Counted from the first letter of the stretch, positions 8,956 to 17,876 are shown. The stretch is DNA of 64,000 nucleotides from a bacterium (GCA_014803505.1 JAAVBM010000123.1:27092-91091), one strand, 5' to 3'. The notes: a model not told the origin generated them from the sequence alone. Translations and numbers: made by a program.

Positions 8956-9288
8956 CTAGCCACGATATGGATGTAAAATCTTTGGATTATGTTTATCCCT
9001 AATATAATAGGGTTTACGCTTAGTTGTTTTTTGAACATTTCGTCTTCTGATTTTATATTTTTTATAATAATCTTGCGGAGTTAATTGATAAGAATTTGGA
9101 GCTCCGCCATTTTCTACATAATCAGCATAATTATATGCTTGATCAACATGTTCTTGAGGTTTATTTTTAGCAGCATGATAAGCATCCATATATGATTTTT
9201 GATACTTACCAACAGGAACCCAAGCTAACATTCCAAAAATCATAAATGCAAAAAGCACTACCCAAATTTTATGAATAAAACCTTCCAT
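8956..9288 (-). CDS. small single-span membrane protein, basic tail
   Basis: A 110-residue protein with one N-terminal membrane helix (IWVVLFAFMIFGMLAWVPVG, residues 8-27) that could act as an anchor. The remaining part is hydrophilic and tyrosine-rich (YNYADYVENGGAPNSY), with a strongly basic C-terminus (KIRRRNVQKTTKRK). There is no cleavage site typical of an exported protein, so the basic tail probably lies in the cytoplasm or at the membrane surface. I do not recognise a family. It lies between two other minus-strand genes but with more than 45 bp on each side. Confidence 0.5.
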   Translation of the reverse strand: MEGFIHKIWVVLFAFMIFGMLAWVPVGKYQKSYMDAYHAAKNKPQEHVDQAYNYADYVENGGAPNSYQLTPQDYYKKYKIRRRNVQKTTKRKPYYIRDKHNPKILHPYRG

Positions 9289-9336
9289 ACAATTAATATA
9301 ATAACAAATTACCTAACATATGTAAACAAACCCAAA

Positions 9337-10779
9337 TTATAAATCTATTATTTTAAAACTCGGATAGTCTGAAGTTTCTTTATACATTTTTTCAGCATTT
9401 TTAATCGAATTACAGAACAATTCATTTATTTTAACTTCCTCACCATCAACAATTATTTTAGATTTTGGAATATTTTTTAGTATCTCAAATCCCTGTTCTC
9501 CGGCACCTATATATGGATCAATTGTACAAGAGAACTTTCTTTCTGAATCTATAGGATTTTGCTCATTATCAAGCAAATCTTCTCCATTAATATTTATTTG
9601 AAGAAGTTTATAAGTTTTGTTTTCAACATCCGATTTTCCGGTGATAGTAATATTTTGAGAGCATTGTATAAACCTTGAATTTCCTCTATCTCTATACATT
9701 CTGTTCTTTGTTGCATTCTCAAATACACTCTTAAGCTCAGAAACTGTAATTTCTATCTTTTCAATAGGCGAAGATGCACACATTACCTTATATAAGTCAT
9801 ATTTTGTTATAATATCACTATCTTCCAATCTTAACGGATACATCGTAAATCCAGTAGAATGAAACGCAATATCAGTATTTCCAACTTTTTTCATGTTATC
9901 AGAAATAAATGTTCCTAACGGACAAGGATCAGAATAACATTTAGTAAGATTTAATACTCTCTTGGCAACTTTCTTTTTCAATTGCGTCTTATCTTCATAT
10001 TCAATAATAGGTTGTTCCAATTCAGATATAAAACTCAATTCCGAAACAGGAACCTCTTGAATTTCCGTAATCATATCTGATAACTTCATTTTATAAAGCG
10101 TTCTGGCAAAAGCTAACGGATAAAAAATATTATTTTCGTAATCCGGCGCAATCGGAGAATGTTCATGCCCGCCAATAATCAAATCAATAGTTATACCGTT
10201 ATTTTTTGCAAAATTATATAAACTCTTACTATATGTATACCAATGATGATTCAGAACAATAATTTTATCATACGGCTCTTTAATATTTTGAATTAAATCA
10301 ACAAAACATTCTTCAGGATTAGTCAATTCATATCCAAATTTTTTAGCACAAGAATTATTCAAACAAAAACCGGTTATCAAAATTTTTTTATTATTAATTT
10401 CAATAATTTTATATCTTGCAAGCCAATTAGCATAATCATTTAACTTACAATCAAAAAGATTTGCACTGATAATATGTATCCCTGCATCTTGAAACTTTTC
10501 TATGGTATTTTGTAAATATTCGAAATCACTTTTTTTAAAACCAAAATCATTATTACCCAAAGTAATAAAGATTTCAGAGTGAGGACGTAGCTCCTTCATT
10601 TTTAAATAGGCATTAACAGACAAGTCCTTATCATAAATCCCCTTAAACAAATCTCCGGAATCTAAAATTAGAAAAGGTAAATTATTGTTTTTTTCAAAAT
10701 TATAAATACCGCTGAGTAATCGGCTCAAGTTACGACTTTCTTGATGAGAATCTGTTATTGCATAAATATTTATATTCAC
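9337..10779 (-). CDS. metallophosphoesterase / 5'-nucleotidase-like protein
   Basis: A 480-residue protein with the two-domain layout of the UshA/CpdB 5'-nucleotidase family. The N-terminal calcineurin-like domain carries metal-binding motifs ITDSHQES (in place of the usual D-x-H), ILDSGDLF, TLGNNDF, NHHWYT and GGHEHS. The C-terminal domain (from about residue 250) has CPLGTFISDNMKK and later FENATKN, as in nucleotide-binding 5'-nucleotidase domains. It has no signal peptide, unlike periplasmic UshA, so it probably acts in the cytoplasm on nucleotides or related phosphoesters. The start is a GTG after AGAGGGA. It diverges from uvrC across about 100 bp. Confidence 0.8.
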   Translation of the reverse strand: MNINIYAITDSHQESRNLSRLLSGIYNFEKNNNLPFLILDSGDLFKGIYDKDLSVNAYLKMKELRPHSEIFITLGNNDFGFKKSDFEYLQNTIEKFQDAGIHIISANLFDCKLNDYANWLARYKIIEINNKKILITGFCLNNSCAKKFGYELTNPEECFVDLIQNIKEPYDKIIVLNHHWYTYSKSLYNFAKNNGITIDLIIGGHEHSPIAPDYENNIFYPLAFARTLYKMKLSDMITEIQEVPVSELSFISELEQPIIEYEDKTQLKKKVAKRVLNLTKCYSDPCPLGTFISDNMKKVGNTDIAFHSTGFTMYPLRLEDSDIITKYDLYKVMCASSPIEKIEITVSELKSVFENATKNRMYRDRGNSRFIQCSQNITITGKSDVENKTYKLLQININGEDLLDNEQNPIDSERKFSCTIDPYIGAGEQGFEILKNIPKSKIIVDGEEVKINELFCNSIKNAEKMYKETSDYPSFKIIDL

Positions 10780-10865
10780 AATATCCCTCTTTTATTAGTT
10801 ATAAAATAACAAAAACCCTTACCACTTGCAACTAAATTTATTACTGGAATGAAATCCAACACCTG

Positions 10866-10874
10866 TGATATAAT
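10866..10874 (+). promoter_or_regulatory. extended -10 promoter of uvrC, probably leaderless
   Basis: TGA followed by TATAAT (10869-10874) ends 6 nt before the uvrC ATG, and there is no Shine-Dalgarno sequence. Transcription would start at or within a base or two of the A of the start codon. Confidence 0.6.
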
Positions 10875-10880
10875 CAAAGT

Positions 10881-12536
10881 ATGAATGAAAAACTGAAAGA
10901 AAGTCTAAAACTTTTACCATCATTACCAGGATGCTATATTTATTATAATTCCGATAATGAGATAATTTACGTTGGAAAAGCTAAAATATTAAAACGAAGA
11001 GCTAAATCATATTTCAACCGCAAACACGACAGCGTAAAAGTAAATGTTCTAGTATCTCAAATAGACAGACTTGAATACATAATTACCAATACAGAAGTTG
11101 AAGCACTAATTTTAGAAAGTCATCTAATAAAAAAACATAAACCTCGTTATAATATTCTACTAAAAGATGATAAAAAATACCCATACTTTTTAATTACAAA
11201 CGAGGATTTTCCAAGAATATCAATTGTTCGCAAACGTAATATGAACCCCGAAAAAGGAAGATATTACGGACCTTATACAAACATTAGAGCAATGCATTCT
11301 ACATTAGATTTTTTAAAAAAAATTTTTCCGTTAAGACAATGTAAAACACCTAAATTTACAAGTCGTCCTTGCCTTTATTACCACATAGGAAAATGTCTTG
11401 CACCATGTCAAAACATGGTCACAAGCGAAGAGTACAAAACCATTGTTCATCAAGCAGAATTATTCTTATCCGGCAAGCAATCTGAATTAATGAAACAACT
11501 AATGGCACAAATTCAAAAATACTCAGATGCACAACAATATGAAAAAGCTGCGAGATTAAGAGACAGCTACTTCGACTTGCAAAAAACACTCGAAAAACAA
11601 AAAGTTGTATACGAAAATACTAAACTGAACGAAGATGTAATATCTCTACAACACGAAGATGGTATTCTGGCTATCGTAATTATGATGATTCGTGAAGGTC
11701 GATTAATTGACAAAAAAGATTTCACTTATGATGTCGAAGAAGAAGATAAAACCGAATTTTTTGCAACATTCTTTAAAGAATACTATAATACTTTATCACT
11801 TGAATTTCCTGATAAAATTGTATCTAATGAACTCGAATCCATAGGAGATAAAAATTTATATGAAGAATGGCTAAAAATTATCTCAGGCAAAAAAGTAAAA
11901 ATAAGCTACGGAAAATCAGCTCAAGGTAAAGAACTACAAATGCTGGCAGATAAAAATGCAAAAGTAATTCTAGATAATGCTAAACTATCTAAAATGTCAA
12001 AAATTAGAGATGACTTCAATAATATTGGATCTTATCTGAAAGAAAAATTAAAGCTTAATAACTTTCCATACCGAATTGAATGTTATGATATTTCCCATAT
12101 TCAAGGTACAAATACGGTTGCTTCAATGGTAACATTTATCAATGGATTAAGCAAAAAATCAGAATATAAAAAATTTAAAATTAAATCTACAGAAGGGAAA
12201 CCTGATGACTTTTTATCAATGAAAGAAGTTTTAACCAGACGACTATCCCGATTGGGCGAAAAAGGTTGGGATAAACCTGATTTGATAATTATTGATGGTG
12301 GTAAAGGTCAACTATCAAGTGTTATGCAAATTGTCAAAGAAATGGGCATAACAGGAATTGATTTTGTCAGCTTAGCAAAAAGACAGGAAGAAGTCTTCCT
12401 GCCTAATAACTCGAAATCTATACTTTTACCTAGAGAATCAAGTGCGCTTTTCTTAATTCAAAGAATCAGAGATGAAGCGCACAGATTTGCAATAACTTAT
12501 CATAGAAAACTCAGATCAAAAAAAAGTATTCAATAA
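10881..12536 (+). CDS. uvrC: excinuclease ABC subunit C, lacking the C-terminal HhH domain
   Basis: A 551-residue nucleotide-excision repair nuclease that works with UvrA and UvrB to cut both sides of a DNA lesion. It has an N-terminal GIY-YIG domain (GCYIYY ... IIYVGKAK, residues 17-37) for the 3' incision, the UvrB-interacting UVR motif (YEKAARLRD, about residue 218), and the RNase H-like nuclease for the 5' incision with CYDISH, IIIDGGKGQ and RDEAHRFA. The usual family length is near 600. This protein stops at LRSKKSIQ, just where the tandem helix-hairpin-helix DNA-binding domain normally begins. The convergent neighbour lies only 7 bp away. The promoter suggests a leaderless message. Confidence 0.95.
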   Translation: MNEKLKESLKLLPSLPGCYIYYNSDNEIIYVGKAKILKRRAKSYFNRKHDSVKVNVLVSQIDRLEYIITNTEVEALILESHLIKKHKPRYNILLKDDKKYPYFLITNEDFPRISIVRKRNMNPEKGRYYGPYTNIRAMHSTLDFLKKIFPLRQCKTPKFTSRPCLYYHIGKCLAPCQNMVTSEEYKTIVHQAELFLSGKQSELMKQLMAQIQKYSDAQQYEKAARLRDSYFDLQKTLEKQKVVYENTKLNEDVISLQHEDGILAIVIMMIREGRLIDKKDFTYDVEEEDKTEFFATFFKEYYNTLSLEFPDKIVSNELESIGDKNLYEEWLKIISGKKVKISYGKSAQGKELQMLADKNAKVILDNAKLSKMSKIRDDFNNIGSYLKEKLKLNNFPYRIECYDISHIQGTNTVASMVTFINGLSKKSEYKKFKIKSTEGKPDDFLSMKEVLTRRLSRLGEKGWDKPDLIIIDGGKGQLSSVMQIVKEMGITGIDFVSLAKRQEEVFLPNNSKSILLPRESSALFLIQRIRDEAHRFAITYHRKLRSKKSIQ

Positions 12537-12543
12537 GTTAAAT

Positions 12544-13089
12544 TTATACATTGCTATCCGAGTCAGTATCTAAATCAGTATCAGTATCAACATTTTTAGC
12601 ATCTTCAAATCTAGACAAATCAACACGTCTTCTTCTTTGTTCTGCTTTTGTTTTGTCGATACCAGTAGATGTCATATCTACGCTTAGATCATCATCAGCA
12701 CTTTCAGCTCTACGTAATTTAACAGTAGCAACAGATTTTTTGCTTTCGTCTTCCTCTTGTTCTGCTGCAATAGCTTCTTTAAGGATTTTCCAGTGTGCTT
12801 CTAACTCTTTATGGATGTTAGTTCTATCTGCCCATCTTTTTACGTATCCATCTTCATTTCCTAAACCGCCTTCAATTTTTTTACCATCATTGATAGAAAA
12901 ACAAGCTTCAGAAATACCAATACATACAAAAAAGTGAGGTTCACCAACAGCTTTAGGATCCATATACACTTTTAAATTGTTATATCTGTAAGCATATGAT
13001 TTTGCATCACCATACTTATCGGACATAACATTGATTAGGAATTCAGTTAATGAATTACTAAATTTTGAAATAGAATTTGCCTTTGCCAT
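12544..13089 (-). CDS. hypothetical acidic protein, last gene of the ZorAB-like operon
   Basis: A 181-residue cytoplasmic protein with no recognised family. The first 100 residues look folded (FLINVMSDKYGDAKSY, HFFVCIGISEACFSI, WADRTNIHKELEAHW). The rest is low complexity: a charged linker, a basic QRRRRVDLSRF patch, and an Asp-Thr/Ser repeat tail (DTDTDLDTDSD). A good AAGGAGA ribosome site precedes the ATG. It starts 20 bp after the UPF0210 gene and closes an operon that opens with ZorA/ZorB-like membrane genes, so it may be a partner of that complex. This is by position only. Its 3' end meets uvrC head-on with 7 bp between. Confidence 0.6.
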   Translation of the reverse strand: MAKANSISKFSNSLTEFLINVMSDKYGDAKSYAYRYNNLKVYMDPKAVGEPHFFVCIGISEACFSINDGKKIEGGLGNEDGYVKRWADRTNIHKELEAHWKILKEAIAAEQEEDESKKSVATVKLRRAESADDDLSVDMTSTGIDKTKAEQRRRRVDLSRFEDAKNVDTDTDLDTDSDSNV

Positions 13090-13109
13090 TAATATATTCT
13101 CCTTGTTTA

Positions 13110-14471
13110 TTAATTGTTCAAACTATGAATCGGAGCCGGAATTCGTCCACCTCTTTTAACGAAATCGGTAGAAGAAAGTTCATTTATTGGAATAATAGGT
13201 GCTTCACCTAACAATCCGCCATATGAAATATTATCACCAATAGTCTTTCCGGCTGCCGGAATTATTCTTACTGCTGTAGTTTTTTTATTTATCATACCAA
13301 TTGCCATTTCATCAGCAATAATACCTGCAATTGTATCTGTCGGAGTATCTCCGGGAATAGCAATCATATCAAGACCAACAGAACAAACTGAGGTCATTGC
13401 TTCTAACTTATTAAAAGTTAAATAACCTTTGGTTGCAGCCTCAATCATTCCTGCATCTTCCGAAACCGGAATAAATGCCCCAGATAAACCACCAACATGC
13501 GAACTTGCCATAATTCCGCCTTTTTTAACAGCGTCATTAAGCATTGCCAAAGCAGCAGTTGTGCCATGTGCTCCAGCATGTTCTAAACCCATTGCCTGAA
13601 AAATCCCTGCAACACTATCTCCTGGAGCAGGCGTAGGAGCAAGTGAAAGATCAATAACCCCAAATGGGATATCTAACCTTTTTGCCAATTTTCTACCAAC
13701 AAGCTCACCTGTTGAAGTAATTTTATATGCAATTTCTTTAATTTTATTAGCTAGCTCACTCATATCAGCATCTTTTGGAAGTGCTTCAACAGCAGCTCTC
13801 ACAACACCTGGTCCAGAAACCCCGACATTTAAAGCACATTCAGGTTCTCCAATACCACAAAAAGCACCCGCCATAAATGGATTATCACCCGGAACATTAC
13901 AGAAAACAACAAGCTTTGCAGCACCAATACTATCTTGGTCTTTTGTCATTTCTGCTGATTTTTTAATAATCTCAGACATCTTCAAAACAGCATCCATATT
14001 GATACCGGCCTTTGAAGATGCAACATTTACAGAAGAGCAAACTCTTTCTGTTTTAGCCAAAGCTTCAGGGATACTTTCGATTAAAAGTTTATCGCCTTTT
14101 GTACAACCCTTCTCTACAAGAGCAGAGAAACCGCCGACGAAGTTAACTCCAACTTCTTTTGCTGCCTTATCAAGAGTTTGAGCTATTCTAACATAATCAG
14201 GATTAGTGCAAGCTTCCCCAATTAATGAAATTGGAGTCACAGCAATCCTTTTGTTTATAATAGGAATAGAATACTCATCTGCAAGCTCATCTGCATATAC
14301 TACAAGATTCTTGGCATATTTTTTAATTTTATTATAGATATTATCGCAAACCTTATCAATATCTTCTGAAATACAATCTCTCAAGCTCAGAGCCAATGTC
14401 ACAGTCCTGATATCAAGATTGTGTAATCTAATCATATTTATAGTTTCTAATATATTTTGTTCGTTAATCAT
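13110..14471 (-). CDS. UPF0210 (DUF711/PFL family) protein
   Basis: A 453-residue protein of the UPF0210 family, found widely in anaerobic bacteria and archaea; its biochemical role is unknown to me. Recognisable features are the N-terminal [19 protein letters not shown] and the glycine-rich conserved blocks [41 protein letters not shown] and AIPGDTPTD. The length is typical. In many genomes it lies next to a small ACT-domain gene; here it is placed 3 bp after the ZorB-like gene, within the same minus-strand operon, which is an unusual context. A GGAAAT ribosome site precedes the ATG. Confidence 0.85.
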   Translation of the reverse strand: MINEQNILETINMIRLHNLDIRTVTLALSLRDCISEDIDKVCDNIYNKIKKYAKNLVVYADELADEYSIPIINKRIAVTPISLIGEACTNPDYVRIAQTLDKAAKEVGVNFVGGFSALVEKGCTKGDKLLIESIPEALAKTERVCSSVNVASSKAGINMDAVLKMSEIIKKSAEMTKDQDSIGAAKLVVFCNVPGDNPFMAGAFCGIGEPECALNVGVSGPGVVRAAVEALPKDADMSELANKIKEIAYKITSTGELVGRKLAKRLDIPFGVIDLSLAPTPAPGDSVAGIFQAMGLEHAGAHGTTAALAMLNDAVKKGGIMASSHVGGLSGAFIPVSEDAGMIEAATKGYLTFNKLEAMTSVCSVGLDMIAIPGDTPTDTIAGIIADEMAIGMINKKTTAVRIIPAAGKTIGDNISYGGLLGEAPIIPINELSSTDFVKRGGRIPAPIHSLNN

Positions 14472-14474
14472 ATT

Positions 14475-15164
14475 TTATTTCCGTAATCCTAATGCTGACG
14501 ATACATTCCAATCTTTTACTTTTATCTTTAACTCAACTCTTCTGCTTTTGGTATAATCTTCTTGTCCGTTAACAAGAATCGGTTCGTTAAAACTTTTACC
14601 TTCAACAACAAGTTTTTTTCGAAAATCTTCTGCGAATCTTCTATTATAATTTGTTGTGAAAATATATTCTGCAACAGCATTTGCTCTTTTTAAACTCAAA
14701 TCCATATTGCGTAAAAATTGTTCATCTTTTGAATTCACACCTGCAAACATTTGCGAATCCGTATGACCTTGCACAGTAATCTCTTCAATTTGACTAGCAA
14801 GTTCTTTATCAGTAAAAATTGTATCTATGTATATAGGTGCCAATTTATCCAATAATTTTTTACCTTTATCTGATAGAATATAGCTGTTCAATTCAAAAAG
14901 TTCTACATCAGAAATTTTTAAATCACCTGTCATTTTATCTATATCGGCATCAATATCAGATTTCTTTAATCCTTCTGTTATTTTCTCAGAAACTTCCATT
15001 TGCACTTGCTGCTGTTGAATATCTTGTTGTGAAAAACCAGTCATAGCAAGAACAAATAACGTAATAAAGATAATAGCCAAACCTAGCAAAAGGTCAGCCA
15101 TTGTAACCCAAAAAATATTTCCGTTATCTTCTTCTTTATTTTGTTTTCTGTAAAATATTGCCAT
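14475..15164 (-). CDS. ZorB/MotB-like OmpA-domain stator protein
   Basis: A 229-residue inner-membrane protein with a single N-terminal helix and a periplasmic OmpA-like peptidoglycan-binding domain. The helix begins WVTMADLLLGLAIIFITLF, with Asp24 in the place of the ion-carrying aspartate of MotB/ZorB. The C-terminal domain shows VQGHTDSQ, NMDLSLKRANAVAEYI and SRRVELKI, the usual residues that bind diaminopimelate. It would form a rotary ion channel with the MotA/TolQ-type protein encoded 15 bp upstream. The window contains no flagellar genes, so a flagellar stator is unlikely. The size and layout match ZorB of Zorya phage defence, but ZorC, ZorD and ZorE are absent. A Tol/Exb-like envelope role is the alternative. 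Confidence 0.75.
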   Translation of the reverse strand: MAIFYRKQNKEEDNGNIFWVTMADLLLGLAIIFITLFVLAMTGFSQQDIQQQQVQMEVSEKITEGLKKSDIDADIDKMTGDLKISDVELFELNSYILSDKGKKLLDKLAPIYIDTIFTDKELASQIEEITVQGHTDSQMFAGVNSKDEQFLRNMDLSLKRANAVAEYIFTTNYNRRFAEDFRKKLVVEGKSFNEPILVNGQEDYTKSRRVELKIKVKDWNVSSALGLRK

Positions 15165-15179
15165 TTAACTTTCCATTTA

Positions 15180-16091
15180 TTAGAATAATTCATCAACTAC
15201 ATCAGACTTAGTTGTAGAATTCAATGAAGCTTCCTTCAATTGTTTATTTAATTGATTCAATCCAAAAATCAAATTCTCAAGATAAGGCACCAAATTAGTT
15301 GCCATACTTGCGTTAAATGCTGTTTTAAACTGATTTGGCATTGAATTCATAAGATTTTCAGATGAATTATTTTGAATTTTAGTTTCTCTTAATAACTCAT
15401 ACAAGAATTTCTCTGCAGAAATACTTGCAAACAAAGAACCCATTATCTCTTGAATATAATTCAAAGGAGTTTTACACATTTTGTTATATAAAATTCTTTC
15501 AATCAAAAGATAAATAAGAGATGAACCTACTGCAATAACTGACACTAAAGCTGCAGTTTGCATACTTGTCATAAAACTTGATACAGAAGCAATAGTTTTT
15601 TCTTGAGTAGAAAAATCAATTCGCCCAAACGCAACAGCAATATTTAAAAAAGTAAATAACGGACCAAAACCTGTCAATACAGTCGGAATTGTCTGTATCA
15701 TTTTAAAATTAAACTTAGAAGTAACTAAAGTTTCTTCATTGAAAAAATACAAAGGATCAACAGTTGTTTGAACACTCTGAACTGTAGATGAAACATCCTT
15801 ATATTGATAATTTGCATCTTCAGTTTTTAATGCAACAGATTCAGAAAAAACCAAAGTGTTTTTAAACTCAGCCCAGACGGACGCAACATAGGGATTAGAA
15901 CTCATCCAATTATCAATTTCTTTAAACCTGAAGTTTAAATCGTTTCTTTTAAATTTTGCCATAAAAGCAATCAAAACATTCAAATTTTTACTTGCAGACA
16001 AATAATTAGAGAAACAATAAATAGTCGACGCAATAAATACAGTCAAAACTATCAGTATTGGAATATCTGTTATAATCTTCAAAAAATCCAT
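15180..16091 (-). CDS. ZorA-like MotA/TolQ/ExbB proton-channel protein
   Basis: A 303-residue membrane protein of the MotA/TolQ/ExbB superfamily and first gene of the operon. Three membrane helices are visible: residues 10-30, then TVLTGFGPLFTFLNIAVAF (about 137-155), then LVSVIAVGSSLIYLLIERIL (about 183-202). The GFGPLFTFLNI motif is the position of the conserved G-x-G-x-x-x-TF of ZorA. Three helices and a WAEFKNTLVF region before the second helix resemble ZorA more than four-helix MotA. The long cytoplasmic coiled-coil tail of ZorA is missing: only about 100 residues follow the last helix. A GGATGGTGGA ribosome site precedes the ATG. The ion and target are unknown. Confidence 0.7.
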   Translation of the reverse strand: MDFLKIITDIPILIVLTVFIASTIYCFSNYLSASKNLNVLIAFMAKFKRNDLNFRFKEIDNWMSSNPYVASVWAEFKNTLVFSESVALKTEDANYQYKDVSSTVQSVQTTVDPLYFFNEETLVTSKFNFKMIQTIPTVLTGFGPLFTFLNIAVAFGRIDFSTQEKTIASVSSFMTSMQTAALVSVIAVGSSLIYLLIERILYNKMCKTPLNYIQEIMGSLFASISAEKFLYELLRETKIQNNSSENLMNSMPNQFKTAFNASMATNLVPYLENLIFGLNQLNKQLKEASLNSTTKSDVVDELF

Positions 16092-16143
16092 AATCCACCA
16101 TCCTTAACTTACAGTATACCATAATACAAGGATTAGGGCAAAT

Positions 16144-16809
16144 TTACTCAGAAATAAACTTCACTACAGCGTAAATATACTTACCAATAAGCATCAATAC
16201 AAAACTTATAATTATATCATAGACAACCTTCAATCCACTTTGAGCCTGAATCCACCCTAAGATAAATGTACCACCCAACTGTTTAACAAGCGCAATAAAA
16301 GTCATATAAACGATTCCACAAAAATGAATAACCAAAACACCCAAAATTGCAGCAAATATCATATTCAAAAAAGAATATTTTTTTCGTAAAAGATTTCCAA
16401 CAACTATAGTAGCCGGAACATACGCAAGAATATAACCCAACCCAGGCTCTGCTAAATAATGAATCCCTCCACCTAAGGCAAAAACAGGAATAATAAACAA
16501 ACCGGCTATAATATAAAGCAACACACTGGTTAAAGCCATTCTCTTACCCAGCACAGAAGAAACAAACATAACAATTGGTATTTGAGGAATTATACTAAAC
16601 CCAAAAATAAAATCTTCCGTAGTCAAAGATTTATTAGTAAAAACATCCAACGGAATTATATAATGCCTAAAACTCAAATTAACAAAAGTCGCACCGACTA
16701 ATAGAAGAGAACAAAACAGGATTAACACAAAATTAACCAGCGGAATCCTTATCTTCCTCTGCTTTTTATCAAGTCTCTTCATTTTTGGAATCAATACTTC
16801 TTGCTTCAT
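16144..16809 (-). CDS. bioY: BioY-family biotin transporter component
   Basis: A 221-residue polytopic membrane protein with about six helices. The conserved BioY stretch runs SSVLGKRMALTSVLLYI, then PVFALGGGIHYL, then PGLGYILAY, the substrate-binding S component of energy-coupling factor importers for biotin. It starts with a basic N-terminal extension of about 22 residues (KKQRKIRIP) before the first helix. It overlaps the end of rimI by 4 bp (ATGA arrangement), so the two are translated in coupling. bioB lies elsewhere in the window, so this organism appears able both to import biotin and to carry out the last step of its synthesis. Confidence 0.85.
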   Translation of the reverse strand: MKQEVLIPKMKRLDKKQRKIRIPLVNFVLILFCSLLLVGATFVNLSFRHYIIPLDVFTNKSLTTEDFIFGFSIIPQIPIVMFVSSVLGKRMALTSVLLYIIAGLFIIPVFALGGGIHYLAEPGLGYILAYVPATIVVGNLLRKKYSFLNMIFAAILGVLVIHFCGIVYMTFIALVKQLGGTFILGWIQAQSGLKVVYDIIISFVLMLIGKYIYAVVKFISE

Positions 16810-17339
16810 TTTATATCAATTTTACCATCTAAATCTTTTATAACTCTCTCGTATGGAACTTTAAACTCATCAAAAAATATATTTTTTGTCCACATAATCA
16901 ATGCATCTTCATTGTTATCCTGATAATACCCCTTACGAGTTCCAAAAGACGAAAACCCGTATTTTGTATATAACCCAATTGCCGGATTATTACTAACCCT
17001 CACCTCTAAAGTAATGTATTTAATCATTTCAGTGTAACAATCATCAATAATTTTTCTCAAAAGAGCTTCACCATATTTTTTTCTTCGATGATCAGCACTA
17101 ATAGCAATATTAGTTATATGAGCTTCGTCTAAAATATGCCAACAACCGGCATAGCCGACCAACTCATTGTTTGAATTAAAAAGCGAATAGTACCGCGCCA
17201 ATTCATTATTTATTTCATTAAGAAAAGATTCCTTAGACCAATGATGATCGCCATAAGCGGATTCTTCAATTTTAATAACTCCGTCAACATCTTCCGGAGC
17301 CATTCTTTTTATAACAACAGTTTCCAATTCAGCTTGCAT
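16806..17339 (-). CDS. rimI: ribosomal protein S18-alanine N-acetyltransferase (RimI-like GNAT)
   Basis: A 177-residue GNAT acetyltransferase. It has the acetyl-CoA-binding motif SADHRRKKYGEALL (about residues 80-93), preceded by the AHITNIAI strand, and the closing EVRVSNNPAIGLYTKYGF block typical of RimI. RimI acetylates the N-terminus of ribosomal protein S18. A C-terminal extension of about 25 residues (FDEFKVPYERVIKDLDGK) is longer than in E. coli RimI. The gene is transcribed from a promoter whose -10 element ends 6 nt before the ATG, so the message is probably leaderless. bioY follows with a 4-bp overlap. Another GNAT substrate is possible. Confidence 0.85.
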   Translation of the reverse strand: MQAELETVVIKRMAPEDVDGVIKIEESAYGDHHWSKESFLNEINNELARYYSLFNSNNELVGYAGCWHILDEAHITNIAISADHRRKKYGEALLRKIIDDCYTEMIKYITLEVRVSNNPAIGLYTKYGFSSFGTRKGYYQDNNEDALIMWTKNIFFDEFKVPYERVIKDLDGKIDIK

Positions 17340-17345
17340 ACCTAA

Positions 17346-17354
17346 ATTCTATCA
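17346..17354 (-). promoter_or_regulatory. extended -10 promoter of rimI-bioY, probably leaderless
   Basis: Read on the minus strand: TGA then TAGAAT, 6 nt (TTAGGT), then the rimI ATG. The AGG in the spacer is too close to the start to serve as a normal ribosome site. Confidence 0.55.
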
Positions 17355-17571
17355 CGAGGAATTCTAAGGTGCAAATTTTTAAATTTAACTTAAAATCAAA
17401 CAAATATTTAAATAAAAATACACACATTAAAACATTTACAAAAATTTACAAAAGAATAAAAACTTTTGATTCTAATGGAGTTTTAGCATGTATCAGTAAT
17501 TAGGAGTTGTGTGGCTATTTTATAAAAACATTCGACAAAAACATTGTTAAGATACGGTAAAAAACCCAATA

Positions 17572-17637
17572 AAACTGCTTGCAAACAAATATTTAGCAAG
17601 TACGATAGAAAATGACCGCATGTGTTTGCGGCAGTTT
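17572..17637 (+). promoter_or_regulatory. three-way-junction leader RNA before infA
   Basis: The outer stem AAACTG (17572-17577) pairs with CAGTTT (17632-17637). It encloses two helices: CTTGC (17578-17582) with GCAAG (17596-17600), and CCGCA (17616-17620) with TGCGG (17627-17631). Both inner helices abut the outer stem with no unpaired base at the outer joints; a 15-nt strand links them. The element ends 23 nt before the infA ATG. The 321 bp between rimI and infA hold no gene; the rest is AT-rich promoter DNA. Confidence 0.5.
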
Positions 17638-17660
17638 ACCAAGCCGAAAAAGAGGAATAT

Positions 17661-17876
17661 ATGGCAAAAGACGTAATAGAACTAGAAGGTACAATCATTG
17701 AATCAATGCCAAATGCAATGTTCAGAGTAAAACTCGAAAACGATCATGAAATTTTGGCTCACATATCAGGTAAAATCAGAAAAAACTTCATCAGAATTTT
17801 ACCGGGTGATAAAGTAAAAGTGGAAATGACTCCATATGATTTATCAAGAGGTCGCATTACATTCAGACTAAAATAA
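17661..17876 (+). CDS. infA: translation initiation factor IF-1
   Basis: A 71-residue S1/OB-fold protein that binds the ribosomal A site during initiation. The sequence starts [20 protein letters not shown] and ends [12 protein letters not shown], both diagnostic of IF-1. An in-frame GTG at 17622 would add 13 residues, but the standard length and the GAGGAA ribosome site before 17661 support the shorter form. It opens the ribosomal operon, which continues with rpmJ and rpsM as in most bacteria. The usual upstream secY-adk-map genes are absent: the next gene upstream is rimI on the other strand. Confidence 0.96.
   Translation: MAKDVIELEGTIIESMPNAMFRVKLENDHEILAHISGKIRKNFIRILPGDKVKVEMTPYDLSRGRITFRLK

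Noticed and set aside
14475..16091. Flagellar MotA/MotB stator
   Set aside because: No flagellar genes, and the channel protein shows three rather than four membrane helices; a ZorA/ExbB/TolQ-like identity is more fitting.
16096..16133. ATCCTT/AAGGAT inverted repeat between bioY and the ZorA-like gene
   Set aside because: Only six pairs around a loop of more than 20 nt, without a T tract; likely chance.
17622..17660. Upstream GTG start for infA
   Set aside because: It lies inside the three-way-junction element and would add 13 residues to a protein of very constant length.
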